The position numbers and the translations under genes are program-made. Below, piece by piece: positions 51,701-60,267 of a stretch of 64,000 nucleotides of DNA. Location: NCBI RefSeq assembly GCF_900112105.1, contig NZ_FOKV01000001.1, forward strand, positions 992,001 through 1,056,000. Reading direction: 5' to 3'. Source of the stretch: Zunongwangia mangrovi (lineage in GTDB: Bacteria > Bacteroidota > Bacteroidia > Flavobacteriales > Flavobacteriaceae). Every line of letters begins with the position of its first letter. Position 1 is the stretch's first letter. The notes beneath the pieces were generated by a model. It searched no databases and was not told where the DNA came from. It saw only the letters and a program-made list of their open reading frames with translations.

Positions 51701-51811
51701 TGGCATACCATTGTTGTCAATAATTTTACCTGTGATTTGATTTTGAGCAAACAGGTTTGCTCCCGATATAAAAAGCATCAAAAAAAGAATATGAATTTTC
51801 TGCTTAAACAT
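48773..51811 (-). CDS. SusC/RagA-type TonB-linked outer-membrane protein
   Basis: The 1012-residue start is chosen at MFKQKIHILFLMLFISGANLFAQ, a signal peptide; a frame extends 12 codons upstream. It has a carboxypeptidase-regulatory-like domain (ITGKIIDNNGMPLLGATVAVRGTNNGTQSD), a TonB box, a plug (KRALGYATAEVDGDNLSNVKATNNFVNAL; GSGARIVIRGGSSI) and a 22-strand barrel ending TYSITLTAKF. It is the transporter of the SusCD pair. No anti-sigma/ECF pair or hybrid two-component sensor is next to it. The operon continues with susD and DUF885. Confidence 0.96.
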   Translation of the reverse strand: MFKQKIHILFLMLFISGANLFAQNQITGKIIDNNGMPLLGATVAVRGTNNGTQSDMDGNFTLQVANPQDAILVISYVGFSTKEVPINGKNSIEITLEEDSEALSEVVVTALGIKSEKRALGYATAEVDGDNLSNVKATNNFVNALSGKVAGVQISSSSSQPGSGARIVIRGGSSITGNNQPLLVVNGVPFDAANGSSSSGLADIDPNSIESLSVLKGAAASALYGSEAANGVILVTTKSGTFNMKPVITLSSSVSFDDIYEIPLQDQWSQGYWENDDWVYIDGNSSFTSTSFGPRISEVPGAELYDRWDIFETGITNENSLSITGGGDKASYYVSYSNLINNGILSPLEFRRNSINANTSFKFTPKLTVSSNILYTTQKNERLFEDSSNSSFMNTLMSTPNTWNPYPIYAEDGSLRSYRGGSRDPYTWVLDNVGANNERDRFAGTFIIEYEVLDNLKFRSVTGISTTSAHSDSFYNLGGYASVQGSYSSSERFSRDIESTETITYDNDFGDFEVNAMIGHNIQENKWRGNYFNGNGLILPNIYNSANVSGYSAYDDRGMFRSYSFFGQAMIGYKKMLYYTVTGRNDWASSLADSFFYPSHSLGLVFTELFPKNDILNFGKLRASYAKVGSPAGAYARNNPLVSAGGDGVMWPFNGQQSYLSSARIPNPNLTNEFKSEVELGLELRTLKSRLNFDIAYYHNWSENQILSEQFLASTGYTYGSVNIGGITHKGVEVGINATPIQSEFFNWDLSLNWSKDNSNVDRLGTNNEPISVGSYGYAIVDQPYPVIFGLGFLRDDQGRLVLDDTPGLSYGRPLADNRGNQILGQTAPEWISSLRNTFNYKNLSLMFQFDMSRGGNLYSLNDHYLTYYGMAEHQNDRPDNNMTTFDGVMGHYDSATGEVVVTSETPEPTRYDLYYQTVAQSVLEDNIMPKDYIKLREVQLAYNLPNKIVASAGLQDVQIAFSGRNLWRSFHDDFEGPDPEINTDGITNGNGYLSYSLPTTKTYSITLTAKF

Positions 51812-52261
51812 TAAGGGGAGTGGGTGAGAATTGGTTTCTTGAAGCATATATTAATTTTTAGTTGTTGAGGAATAATGGCTAAGCTAGATATTCTTATATG
51901 TTATTTTTAACTTAAAATTATCATTAGTTTATACTTTATTAACTTTAACGTTGAAAATAATTCAGTTTTTTCGGTTTTTTAGTGTGTAAAATGCCTTGTG
52001 AGATAGAAAGTGGTGAATATTATGTAATCTTCTTTATGAAGCATTAACAGCTTGGTTTATAGGTAAACCTTGTCCATTTATAGTGTAGTAATGGTTGTTA
52101 GACATAAGATTTCAATTATTCGTCGAAAATGCTTTATTTTGCTAAAACGTTTTATTATATTCGAGAACTTCTTTTATCTATACATGGAAGAAGTACTAAC
52201 TACAGAATTTTAAAACAGAAACGATCGAAGTTTAAAGACAATTATTAATTATTTCTAATCA
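51812..52261. promoter_or_regulatory. 450-bp divergent intergenic region, susC and GH-like gene
   Basis: This AT-rich spacer must hold the promoters of the susCD-DUF885 operon and of the glycoside-hydrolase-like gene. TATATTCG near 52155-52162 on the plus strand is one to two bases from TAnnTTTG, about 100 bp before the plus gene. No clear operator or gene was seen. The length is unusually large for divergent genes in this genome and suggests regulation. Confidence 0.4.
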
Positions 52262-54475
52262 ATGAGAATGCACTCAAAATTTTTGAAAATAGGATTATTA
52301 TGTAGTTCTGTTTTTTTTACTTCGATTACTACAGCACAATCAACTGATAGTGCTAAAACAAAAGCAAAGACAGCTTTCCAAACCAGTACCGGCTGGATGC
52401 CACAAATAGATGTACGTAGTGATATTGCTATTGTATATGGTGTAAATGGAAATCCTTCAGATCACGATTCTTCATCTTCATTTTTAAATAGAGTAAAATC
52501 CTGGAGAGAAAAAGGTTATACTACGCATTTTATGACCGGTATCGCCTGGGGTTCTTATCAGGATTATTTTTTAGGTAACTGGGACGGAAAATCACATCTT
52601 AATGAAGGACAGGTAGAACAAAGCGGTGATACCATTTGGCATGGTGAAAATGTTCCTTACATAGTGCCTAACAAATCGTTTTTAAATTACATGAAAACGG
52701 CAATTATAGAGAAAGTGATCGATGCAGGTATAAGTTCTATTTACCTGGAAGAACCAGAGTTTTGGACAAGAGCCGGTTATAGTTCTCAATTTAAAAAAGA
52801 ATGGGAAGATCACTATGGGTTTGCCTGGCAACCACAGCATCAATCGCCAGAAAGCACATGGTTATCTAATAAATTAAAATATCAGCTTTATTATAATGCT
52901 ATCGATGAGGTTTCAAAATATGCAAAGTCCTACGGAAAAGAAAAAGGGCTTAATGTAAAAGTTTATATTCCTACACATTCTTTGATTAATTATTCGGCTT
53001 GGAATATTGTGAGTCCAGAGGCTAGCCTTGCATCTTTAGAAGGGATCGATGGATATATTGCGCAGGTATGGACGGGAACTTCTCGAACCCCAAATTATTT
53101 TAACGGAAACCTAAAAGAGCGAACTTTCGAAAATGCATTTTTAGAGTATGGTTCTATGGTTTCGATGACGGCGCCAACCAATCGAAAAATTTTCTTTCTA
53201 ACAGATCCTATCGAGGATCGTAACCAAAGTTGGGAAGACTATAAAAAGAACTATCAGGCAACATTTGTAGCAAAACTTCTATACCCGGGCAACGCGAATT
53301 ACGAAGTGATGCCTTGGCCAGAGCGCATTTATACTCGACCGTATAGCGTTGCCGGAACAGATAAGAAAATCCTTATTCCTAAGCCATATTCTACCCAAAT
53401 GCAGATTATGGTGAATACCTTAAATGATATTCAGGTTTCAGAAAATAAGGTTAGTGGAGACCAGGGGATCGCAGTAGCGATGAGTAACTCATTGATGTTT
53501 CAAACCTTTCCAAATCACGATGGCTACGAAGATCCTAATTTTTCCAATTTTTACGGACAAACTTTTCCGTTGCTGAAGAGAGGAATTCCGGTAAGAACAG
53601 TTCATTTAGAGAATCTAGGTTATAAGCCAAGTCTTCAGGATAAAAAAGTGTTGATACTTAGTTATTCTAATATGAAACCTAATAATCCTGAAGAACACCA
53701 AAATCTAGCTAAATGGGTTAAAAATGGTGGGGTCTTAATTTATGCGGCAGCAGATAATGATCCATATCAAAATGTAGAAGAATGGTGGAATACTGGAGAT
53801 TTTAATTATAAAAAACCAATAGAACATTTAACCGATCTACTGAATATTGAGTATCCAGAGGAAAATCAGGTTTATGAGGCGGGAAAAGGTAAAGTCTATT
53901 TTATTAAGCAGAATCCAAAGGATTTTGTGATGAAAGAAAGTGGTGATGAAGCTTTTTTAAATACCATTAATACCGCTTATGCCGAAGTGAATAATGGGCA
54001 GAAACTTCAGTATAAAAATAATTTTGAACTGGTGAGAGGTGCCTACGAGCTTATTGCAACTTTAGATGAAAGCGTTTCTAAAGAACCAGTAGTTACTAAA
54101 GGAAGTTATATCGATTTGTTCGATCCAGAGTTGCCGGTTCTTTCAGAAAAGATTACAAAACCGGGAGAACAAAGTTATTTATACAATATTAATAGTGTAG
54201 AAGATAAAAATAAACCACAGGTTTTAGCCTCGGCAAGTAGAATTTATGATGAAGCAATAAGTGCTAAGTCCTATTCTTTTGTGAGTAAGAGTCCGCTCGA
54301 TACAAATAATAGTATGAGAATTTTACTTCCGCAGCAACCAAAATCGGTTTTGATAAATAACAAACCATTAGATAGATCACCAAATACAAATCAGGAATTC
54401 GATAAAGACAGTAAGACACTGCTTTTACAGTTCGAGAATGATCCTAGGGGAGTGCAAGTTTCCATTAAATGGTGA
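52262..54475 (+). CDS. Secreted glycoside-hydrolase-like protein, unrecognised family
   Basis: The 737-residue protein has a signal peptide ending TTAQ (about residue 26). Residues 45-370 look like a TIM barrel of the GH42/GH-A clan type: WREKGYTTHFMTGIAWGSYQDY, ISSIYLEEPEFW (Glu163, Glu164, Glu166), NYSAWNIVSPEASLASLEGIDGYIAQVW and MPWPERIYTRPYS. A GH42-like trimerisation or amidotransferase fold follows (about 430-520: TVHLENLGYKPSLQDKKVLILSYSNM, VKNGGVLIYAA), then a beta domain. Acidic residues could be catalytic. It is next to a ROK kinase, so a sugar substrate is likely. I do not recognise a characterised family. Confidence 0.7.
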   Translation: MRMHSKFLKIGLLCSSVFFTSITTAQSTDSAKTKAKTAFQTSTGWMPQIDVRSDIAIVYGVNGNPSDHDSSSSFLNRVKSWREKGYTTHFMTGIAWGSYQDYFLGNWDGKSHLNEGQVEQSGDTIWHGENVPYIVPNKSFLNYMKTAIIEKVIDAGISSIYLEEPEFWTRAGYSSQFKKEWEDHYGFAWQPQHQSPESTWLSNKLKYQLYYNAIDEVSKYAKSYGKEKGLNVKVYIPTHSLINYSAWNIVSPEASLASLEGIDGYIAQVWTGTSRTPNYFNGNLKERTFENAFLEYGSMVSMTAPTNRKIFFLTDPIEDRNQSWEDYKKNYQATFVAKLLYPGNANYEVMPWPERIYTRPYSVAGTDKKILIPKPYSTQMQIMVNTLNDIQVSENKVSGDQGIAVAMSNSLMFQTFPNHDGYEDPNFSNFYGQTFPLLKRGIPVRTVHLENLGYKPSLQDKKVLILSYSNMKPNNPEEHQNLAKWVKNGGVLIYAAADNDPYQNVEEWWNTGDFNYKKPIEHLTDLLNIEYPEENQVYEAGKGKVYFIKQNPKDFVMKESGDEAFLNTINTAYAEVNNGQKLQYKNNFELVRGAYELIATLDESVSKEPVVTKGSYIDLFDPELPVLSEKITKPGEQSYLYNINSVEDKNKPQVLASASRIYDEAISAKSYSFVSKSPLDTNNSMRILLPQQPKSVLINNKPLDRSPNTNQEFDKDSKTLLLQFENDPRGVQVSIKW

Positions 54476-54503
54476 TGAAAAGTAATTCGAAAATCGAGAT
54501 TTA

Positions 54504-55427
54504 ATGAATATAGCCATAGGCGCAGATATTGGTGGTACCCATATCACCAGTGCAGCCATAGACTTAGATTCTTTTTCTGTAATAGAGAATAGCTATTACA
54601 ACCAAAAAATTGACAACAAATCGCCAAAAGACGTTATTTTTAAACAATGGGCTTCCTGTTTAAATAACTCTATAAAGGCGGTTAGTAGTAATAATATTTT
54701 GGGCGTTGGTATTGCTATTCCTGGGCCTTTTGATTATGCTAAAGGGATTGGTAAATACGAAAGAAACGATAAATACGAGAGTCTTTATAATGTCTCGGTA
54801 ATCGATGGTCTTGCCAGAGAGATCCAAAATGAAGAAATTAAGCTTCGGTTTTTAAATGATGCTTCTTCTTTTGGTTTAGGTAGCGATCTTTTAGAAAACT
54901 TAAATAAAGATAATACCATAGCTATAACTTTGGGAACTGGTTTTGGAGCTACTTTTCTACAAAACAAAGTTCCTTTAATTAAAGGAAAAGGAGTGCCAGA
55001 GAATGGCTGTCTTTGGGATAAAGAGTTTAAAGATGGAATTGCAGACGATTATTTCTCTACGCGATGGCTTATTAAACATTATAGTGACCTAACCGATAAG
55101 AATACTTCTGGTTGCGGAGTGAAAGAATTGATTGATAGGGATCCTGAAAATATGAAACAGGTTTTTGCTGATTTTGCAGATAATTTGTGTGAATTTTTAG
55201 TTCCGCACTTAAAAGCATTTGATACTGATGTTTTGTTTATAGGAGGAAATATTGCAAAAGCTTCAGTTTACTTTCTAGATAAACTTGAAAATTGTATTGA
55301 TTCTGAAGGACTTAAAATCAAGATAAGAATTGTTACTGAAGCAGAAAAAGTTGGTGTTGTAGGAGCGGCTTATCTCTTTAATCCAGAGTTTTGGGAACAA
55401 ATTCGCAAAGAACTACCTACAATTTAA
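54504..55427 (+). CDS. ROK-family sugar kinase-like protein
   Basis: The 307-residue protein has the ROK nucleotide motif GADIGGTHITSAA (DIGGTH at residues 8-13), GVGIAIPGPFDYAKGIG, NDASSFGLG with the catalytic Asp, and TLGTGFGATFL. The usual zinc motif CxCGxxGC is absent: the segment reads GVPENGCLWDKEFKDGIADDYFST. The substrate may therefore differ from glucose or N-acetyl sugars. It follows the glycoside-hydrolase-like gene by 28 bp, so it probably phosphorylates the released sugar in the cytoplasm. Confidence 0.85.
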   Translation: MNIAIGADIGGTHITSAAIDLDSFSVIENSYYNQKIDNKSPKDVIFKQWASCLNNSIKAVSSNNILGVGIAIPGPFDYAKGIGKYERNDKYESLYNVSVIDGLAREIQNEEIKLRFLNDASSFGLGSDLLENLNKDNTIAITLGTGFGATFLQNKVPLIKGKGVPENGCLWDKEFKDGIADDYFSTRWLIKHYSDLTDKNTSGCGVKELIDRDPENMKQVFADFADNLCEFLVPHLKAFDTDVLFIGGNIAKASVYFLDKLENCIDSEGLKIKIRIVTEAEKVGVVGAAYLFNPEFWEQIRKELPTI

Positions 55428-55429
55428 TT

Positions 55430-55460
55430 AAAGGCTCCTTAATCTAAGGAGCCTTTTTTA
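55430..55460 (+). terminator. Rho-independent terminator
   Basis: The 12-bp stem AAAGGCTCCTTA/TAAGGAGCCTTT with an ATC loop is followed by TTTTATC. It ends the GH-like/ROK transcript. Confidence 0.9.
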
Positions 55461-55597
55461 TCTAATACTTAATTTAAATATTGAATTTATGGTAAATCTA
55501 TAATTATCAATTTATTGATAAATTTTTAATGTTAAATTTCATAGACTTTAATCTTAACTGTTTAATTTTGAACTTACTAAACTAACCAAGAATAGCT

Positions 55598-56026
55598 ATG
55601 AAATTAACCTACACCGGGGCGCATTTAAAGGTGCACAATATGGTATCTCGCTCCAATCAGATTATTAATAGTTCTCATTTTTATAATGATTTAAAAAGCT
55701 TTTTAGATCAACATTATAATGAGAATGTTGTATCCGAATTTTTAAAGCGTTTAAAGGATTCTGATGTAGAAATCAAAGTTTCTTCAAATTGGAAACCTTT
55801 TTCTAAACGTTTTATCTATATCGATAAAAATGGGATCAATATAAACTCGGCTCGTCTCCACAGGCCATCAAAGTTTTATATCGCTTTGTTCCTAGAGAAA
55901 GCATTTTTAATATTCGACCAAAAATACGACATCAGCAACAAGACCTTGAAGATCACAGATCTTGAAGAAAAAGAAGATGTACTGCAAGGAATTGGCTATT
56001 TAGCCGCAACCGCTGGTGATAGATAA
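55598..56026 (+). CDS. Hypothetical protein, unknown function
   Basis: This 142-residue soluble protein has no signal peptide or membrane helix. It has helical parts (NDLKSFLDQHYNENVVSEFLKRLKDSD), a strand region (VEIKVSSNWKPFSKRFIYIDKNGININSARLHRPS) and a helical end (EDVLQGIGYLAATAGDR). I do not recognise a family. It is monocistronic, with terminators on both sides. Confidence 0.75.
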   Translation: MKLTYTGAHLKVHNMVSRSNQIINSSHFYNDLKSFLDQHYNENVVSEFLKRLKDSDVEIKVSSNWKPFSKRFIYIDKNGININSARLHRPSKFYIALFLEKAFLIFDQKYDISNKTLKITDLEEKEDVLQGIGYLAATAGDR

Positions 56027-56028
56027 CA

Positions 56029-56058
56029 AAAAGCTCCTTTTAAAGGAGCTTTTTATTT
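56029..56058. terminator. Bidirectional rho-independent terminator
   Basis: AAAAAGCTCC and GGAGCTTTTT frame a TTTTAAA loop, with a T run (TTTTTATTTT) after it. It lies between the convergent hypothetical and metallophosphoesterase genes. Confidence 0.85.
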
Positions 56059-56073
56059 TATACTATTCGCTTT

Positions 56074-56976
56074 TTAATAATTGATGTAGCTCTCGCTAAA
56101 GCTGCCATCTGCATATAGATCGATCAAACCGTAACCCGGTTTGGTTTGGCGACGAATACCATTCCACCAGGCGCCACTAACTGCTCCATCGCAAATATAA
56201 GTGACATCATTATACACCACTTTATCACGCATATGAATATGCCCACTAAGGCAAAGTTTTACATTAGGGTATTGATAAAATAAATTTGTTAACTGGGCAC
56301 AATCGGTATGCATATCACCTCCAAAAAATTCCCAACGGTTTACCACATTATCCTGAATCATTAAAACCGAAGTTAATATTGGAATGTGAGACATTATCAA
56401 TATTGGTGTTTTTTCAGGGGTATTTTTTAATTCTGAACTAAGCCATTCCATCTGCTTGTCACCAAGTTTACCAATATACCAGGTGTCGTCGATATCCTGA
56501 TGGGTGCTGTCTAGAATGATGAATTTCCAGCCGTTTTGTGAAAAGCTATAATAGGGTTTCTCTAACTCTAAACGATCTAAAGAATATTTTTTTCCGTAGA
56601 ATACGTCATCTTTAGAACCTTCGTTCCACCAAACATCATGATTTCCTAAGCAATATTTAACTGGAATATTATTTTCACTCGTCATCATCGATTCCATCAG
56701 TTTCCACTGGGCATCTATATTGCTAAGTTTTTCTTTGTTCATGTCAAAAACGATATCTCCGCCATTAAGAATAAGATCCACTTTTGGTGAATGTTGCTGA
56801 ATGTGATGTAGGCAACGCTCAAATTTCTTAGGCGCATCTAGATCATCTTTAAGATGAACATCGGTTATATGTGCTACTCTTAGAAGTGGTTCTTTAATTT
56901 TTTTGGGACCAGTAAATGAAAGGGAAGGAGCTATTACAGCCGCACCAAGTCCTTTTATCAAAGATCTTCTTTTCAT
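56074..56976 (-). CDS. Calcineurin-like metallophosphoesterase with Tat-type signal
   Basis: The 300-residue protein has a twin-Arg N-terminus (MKRRSLIKGLGAAVIAPSLSF) and the metallophosphoesterase motifs ITDVH (Asp39, His41), NGGDIVFD, GNHDVWW, MSHIPI and GHIHMRD in order. It resembles cAMP phosphodiesterase CpdA-like and Icc-type proteins, but export indicates a periplasmic role. The substrate is unknown. It is a single gene, convergent with the hypothetical gene at 55598. Confidence 0.92.
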   Translation of the reverse strand: MKRRSLIKGLGAAVIAPSLSFTGPKKIKEPLLRVAHITDVHLKDDLDAPKKFERCLHHIQQHSPKVDLILNGGDIVFDMNKEKLSNIDAQWKLMESMMTSENNIPVKYCLGNHDVWWNEGSKDDVFYGKKYSLDRLELEKPYYSFSQNGWKFIILDSTHQDIDDTWYIGKLGDKQMEWLSSELKNTPEKTPILIMSHIPILTSVLMIQDNVVNRWEFFGGDMHTDCAQLTNLFYQYPNVKLCLSGHIHMRDKVVYNDVTYICDGAVSGAWWNGIRRQTKPGYGLIDLYADGSFSESYINY

Positions 56977-57235
56977 TAGGTTATTCGGTTAGGATTGAAT
57001 TTCGATAAAAATAGATAAGATTTTTTCTAGCCGTATTAACTGAAGATTAATCCCAGATTAAGCCTTCTGTTCTGAAGAATTCACTTTTTATTTTTTGAAA
57101 TTCAATCATTTCAGGTCCTTTTCTCTTCAGCATTTAACATCAAAAACTAATTCTTTTTAAACCGAATTTTAATCTTTTTTTATCTATTAGGAATCAGTTT
57201 ATTATTTAATTTCATCTCACTAACCAATATTTTAC

Positions 57236-57943
57236 ATGGAAATATTTCTTCAGGCAGATACCTGGGTAGCTTTGTTCACGCTAACATTTATGGAAATTGT
57301 TTTGGGTATCGATAATATAATATTCATCTCGCTTGTAGCAGGAAAATTACCAAAAGAACAGCAAAAGAAAGCAAGAGTTGGAGGTCTCGCACTTGCGATG
57401 CTGACAAGAGTACTGTTACTTTTAGGAATTACCTGGATCATTGGGTTAACAAAACCAGTATTATGTTTTTGGGATTTTGAGCTTAGTTGGCGCGATATTA
57501 TCCTTTTAGCCGGGGGTATTTTTCTTTTAGTAAAAAGTACGTTGGAAATTCATCATAAAGTAGAAGGACAGCATGAAGCCGAAAAAGCAATTAAGGTAAA
57601 ATCCTTTAGCCTTGCCATTTCTCAAATCGTTATGCTAGATATTATTTTCTCTTTCGATTCGATCTTAACCGCAGTAGGATTAACTACTCAGGTTACTTTA
57701 ATGATCATCGCTGTAATTATTTCTATTTTGGTAATGATGATCTTTGCCAAAGCGGTAAGTGATTTTGTAAATAAACACCCTACGATCCAGATCCTGGCTT
57801 TAAGTTTTTTAATTTTAATTGGAGTGATGCTTATTGTAGAAGCCTTGCATTATCATGTACCTAAAGGCTATATCTATTTTTCAGTTTTCTTTTCTCTGGC
57901 TATAGAAATGCTAAATATGCGGTATCGAAAAAAGAATGTGTAA
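57236..57943 (+). CDS. TerC-family membrane protein
   Basis: The 235-residue protein has seven membrane helices and the TerC signatures FMEIVLGIDNIIFISLVAGKL and MLDIIFSFDSILTAVGL, with the conserved Asp residues in helices 1 and 5. TerC-type proteins export manganese or other divalent cations and support metal loading of exported proteins. The region upstream (56977-57235) shows no recognisable riboswitch, although manganese riboswitches control some relatives. It stands alone. Confidence 0.94.
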   Translation: MEIFLQADTWVALFTLTFMEIVLGIDNIIFISLVAGKLPKEQQKKARVGGLALAMLTRVLLLLGITWIIGLTKPVLCFWDFELSWRDIILLAGGIFLLVKSTLEIHHKVEGQHEAEKAIKVKSFSLAISQIVMLDIIFSFDSILTAVGLTTQVTLMIIAVIISILVMMIFAKAVSDFVNKHPTIQILALSFLILIGVMLIVEALHYHVPKGYIYFSVFFSLAIEMLNMRYRKKNV

Positions 57944-58047
57944 TTTCTCGAAAAAATCACTTCATTTAATATGAACCTTTTTTAAGTTTTTATCTTGAGA
58001 ACTGTGCTCTTGCTGAATATGTAAGAATTAGTTTATAAAAAGTACAT

Positions 58048-58659
58048 TTACAAATTATTCTCTTCCTTGATATCCTTAGCAAGTGATTTTTGCTGTGAAT
58101 CACCTTTTTCTAAATGATCTATAGAAGATGCTATATCTTCTTTTTTATAGCCCTGGTGTAATTTTGCGATTCCTTGTATTTTAAAAGGCTTAGCCCAAAA
58201 CCCGGTGATTAGCGGCAAGTGATCCAAAAGCATTTGCTGCGGAATTTCATCATAAAACAAAGGCGATTTTTGTCGATTTTCGAAAGTATTTACCAGTTTT
58301 TTTAAAGAGCTTTCTAATTCTTCTTTAGTTTGAAGTTTTATGTGAGCATTTATATGTACGGCTGAATAATCCCAGGTGCTAATGTCTTTTTCGGCATACC
58401 AGGAAGAACTTATATAGCCTTGTGCGCCACTAAAAATCAGTAAAACTTCAGCATCGTCTTTTAAGGTTTCTAATTGCTCGTTATGATTAGCAATATGAGC
58501 ATATAATCTGAAGTTTTCGGCACTGCCTTCAACCAAAACCGGAATATGCGTAGCAATAAAATGCTGCGACTTACTTACCATCGTTGCAAAAGGATGATGT
58601 TGTATGAATTGAAAGATGAATTCAGGATCATCCTTTATATATTTCTTTGGCTGGTACAT
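58048..58659 (-). CDS. PaiB-family FMN-binding protein
   Basis: The 203-residue protein has the PaiB layout: MYQPKKYIKDDPEFIFQFIQHHPFATMVS, IATHIPVLVEG, LLIFSGAQGYISSSWY and VHINAHIKLQTKEE, followed by HQGYKKED-type C-terminus. PaiB proteins carry a split-barrel FMN-binding fold and are annotated as negative transcription regulators, although direct DNA binding is doubtful. It is the third gene after SDR and DUF421 on the minus strand (56-bp gap). Confidence 0.93.
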   Translation of the reverse strand: MYQPKKYIKDDPEFIFQFIQHHPFATMVSKSQHFIATHIPVLVEGSAENFRLYAHIANHNEQLETLKDDAEVLLIFSGAQGYISSSWYAEKDISTWDYSAVHINAHIKLQTKEELESSLKKLVNTFENRQKSPLFYDEIPQQMLLDHLPLITGFWAKPFKIQGIAKLHQGYKKEDIASSIDHLEKGDSQQKSLAKDIKEENNL

Positions 58660-58715
58660 TTTTTAGAGTAAAAGATTATTCTAGCCTGTTACGTAAAAAT
58701 TACCTGCGCAAATTA

Positions 58716-59234
58716 CTATTTTCGATTAACATCTTTAATTATCCAATCTTCTAATTTTTTGTCTGCGGAATGTAGTACAGACACATCACCTGTGGTTTCA
58801 AAAACAACGGCCCTTACTTCAGAAAGTTGGATCACATTCGCTTCTCTAAGTTTTCCGCGAAGATCAGATTCGGTTACCCGGGCCTTCTTCAAATTATCGT
58901 AATAAATCTCTCCGTCTTTCATTAGCAGAATAGGATCGTTATCAGTTATTTTTTGAAAAGCCGGATATCTTCTTAAATAAGCAGTGACCAGCTGTAAAAT
59001 ATAGACAACAAGTAGTGCTATGGCACCCTGAACTAAACTTACATTTTTTAATACAATGGTTGAAGCCAAGATGCTCCCACTTGCAATGGTCATCGCAAAA
59101 TCAAAACTAGACATCTTAGAAAAACTTCGTTTTCCTGCGATTCTTGTATATAAGATGACTAAGATAAAAATTCCTATAGCGCTTAAGGTGATTGCGACTA
59201 AACTAGTTTCTGACGCTTCAAACCATTTTTCCAT
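58716..59234 (-). CDS. DUF421 (YetF-like) membrane protein
   Basis: The 172-residue protein has three membrane helices (about 15-32, 48-65, 70-88) and the family motif FAMTIASGSILASTIVLKN, then a cytosolic domain with KITDNDPILLMKDGEIYYDNLKKARVTESDLRGKLREANV. DUF421/YetF proteins are linked to spore and stress envelope functions; the exact role is unknown. It lies 27 bp after the SDR gene, so they are probably cotranscribed. Confidence 0.94.
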   Translation of the reverse strand: MEKWFEASETSLVAITLSAIGIFILVILYTRIAGKRSFSKMSSFDFAMTIASGSILASTIVLKNVSLVQGAIALLVVYILQLVTAYLRRYPAFQKITDNDPILLMKDGEIYYDNLKKARVTESDLRGKLREANVIQLSEVRAVVFETTGDVSVLHSADKKLEDWIIKDVNRK

Positions 59235-59261
59235 ATTTTTTATTTTCTGTATTTCGTTAAT

Positions 59262-60110
59262 TTATCCGCCAATTAATTCACCACCATTTACATGAATTGT
59301 TTGCCCGGTAATATAGCTACTATCTTCACTGGCTAGGAAAACATAAGCTGGCGCGACTTCTCCCGGTTGTCCCGCGCGTCCCATCGGCACTTTTTGCCCA
59401 AATTCAGTAACATCGTCAAAAGTAGCAGGGATTAGTGGTGTCCAGATTGGGCCTGGTGCAACTGCGTTTACTCTGATTCCTTTAGAAACCAGCATCGACG
59501 ATAAACTTCTTGTAAAGCTTGTAATTGCACCTTTACTGCTGGCATAATCCAATAAATGAGAACTACCACGATAAGAAGTTACAGATGTAGTATTTACAAT
59601 GCTTGCATTTTCTTTTAGATGATCTAAGGCTTCTTTCAAGATATAGAAATAAGGGTAAATATTCGTTTCAAAAGTTTCTTTAAGTTGATCTATACTAATC
59701 TCCTTAATTTCATCTTTTGGGAATTGAACTGCGGCATTATTGATCAAAATATCGAGACTGCCAAATTCTGTAACGACATGATTTACTGCTTTTTTACAAA
59801 ATTCTGGGTTTTTAATGTCACCCTCTAGTAAAAAACAATTTTGTCCTTCGGCCTCTATAAGTTTTTTTGTCTCTAGCGCATCCTCATCTTCTTCAAGGTA
59901 AATAATAGCAATATTTGCGCCTTCACGTGCAAAGTGAACTGCTACGCTTTGCCCAATACCACTGTCTCCACCGGTAATTAATGCGTTTTTGCCTTTCAAC
60001 TTTTCACTACCTTTATAATCGTCTCTAATGATCATTGGTTGGGGATTCATTTTGTGTTGATCACCCGGTTGTTTTTGATCTTGTTGCGGAAAGGTTTTTG
60101 GTTCATTCAT
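59262..60110 (-). CDS. SDR-family general-stress oxidoreductase (YdaD/GSP39-like)
   Basis: The 282-residue protein has the 40-residue hydrophilic N-terminal extension (KTFPQQDQKQPGDQHKMNPQP) and cofactor motif ALITGGDSGIG typical of Bacillus general stress protein 39 relatives. NNAAV, VNTTSV with the catalytic Ser, YASSKGA (Tyr, Lys) and a C-terminal GQTIHVNGGELIGG follow. It should use NADP(H) on an unidentified small alcohol or aldehyde. It is the first gene of a minus-strand stress cluster with DUF421 and PaiB. Confidence 0.94.
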   Translation of the reverse strand: MNEPKTFPQQDQKQPGDQHKMNPQPMIIRDDYKGSEKLKGKNALITGGDSGIGQSVAVHFAREGANIAIIYLEEDEDALETKKLIEAEGQNCFLLEGDIKNPEFCKKAVNHVVTEFGSLDILINNAAVQFPKDEIKEISIDQLKETFETNIYPYFYILKEALDHLKENASIVNTTSVTSYRGSSHLLDYASSKGAITSFTRSLSSMLVSKGIRVNAVAPGPIWTPLIPATFDDVTEFGQKVPMGRAGQPGEVAPAYVFLASEDSSYITGQTIHVNGGELIGG

Positions 60111-60267
60111 AAAATTTGCATTTTAGTGGTTTGAAATCGAGTCAATTTAATCATGGTGAGCGCAAAAAAAATGTTAAGTTGTCCTAAGCATTTCTAAAGA
60201 GATGCCGATTTTAATTTTTTGGACTAAGAATTATTTGAATCAAACTAACTAACAACAGACTAAACAA

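Noticed and set aside
51812-52261. ECF sigma/anti-sigma control of the SusCD operon
   Set aside because: No FecR- or FecI-like gene is present in the flanks of susC.
56977-57235. Manganese (yybP-ykoY) riboswitch before terC
   Set aside because: No GGGGAGUA-type conserved loop or terminator-like switch helix was found.
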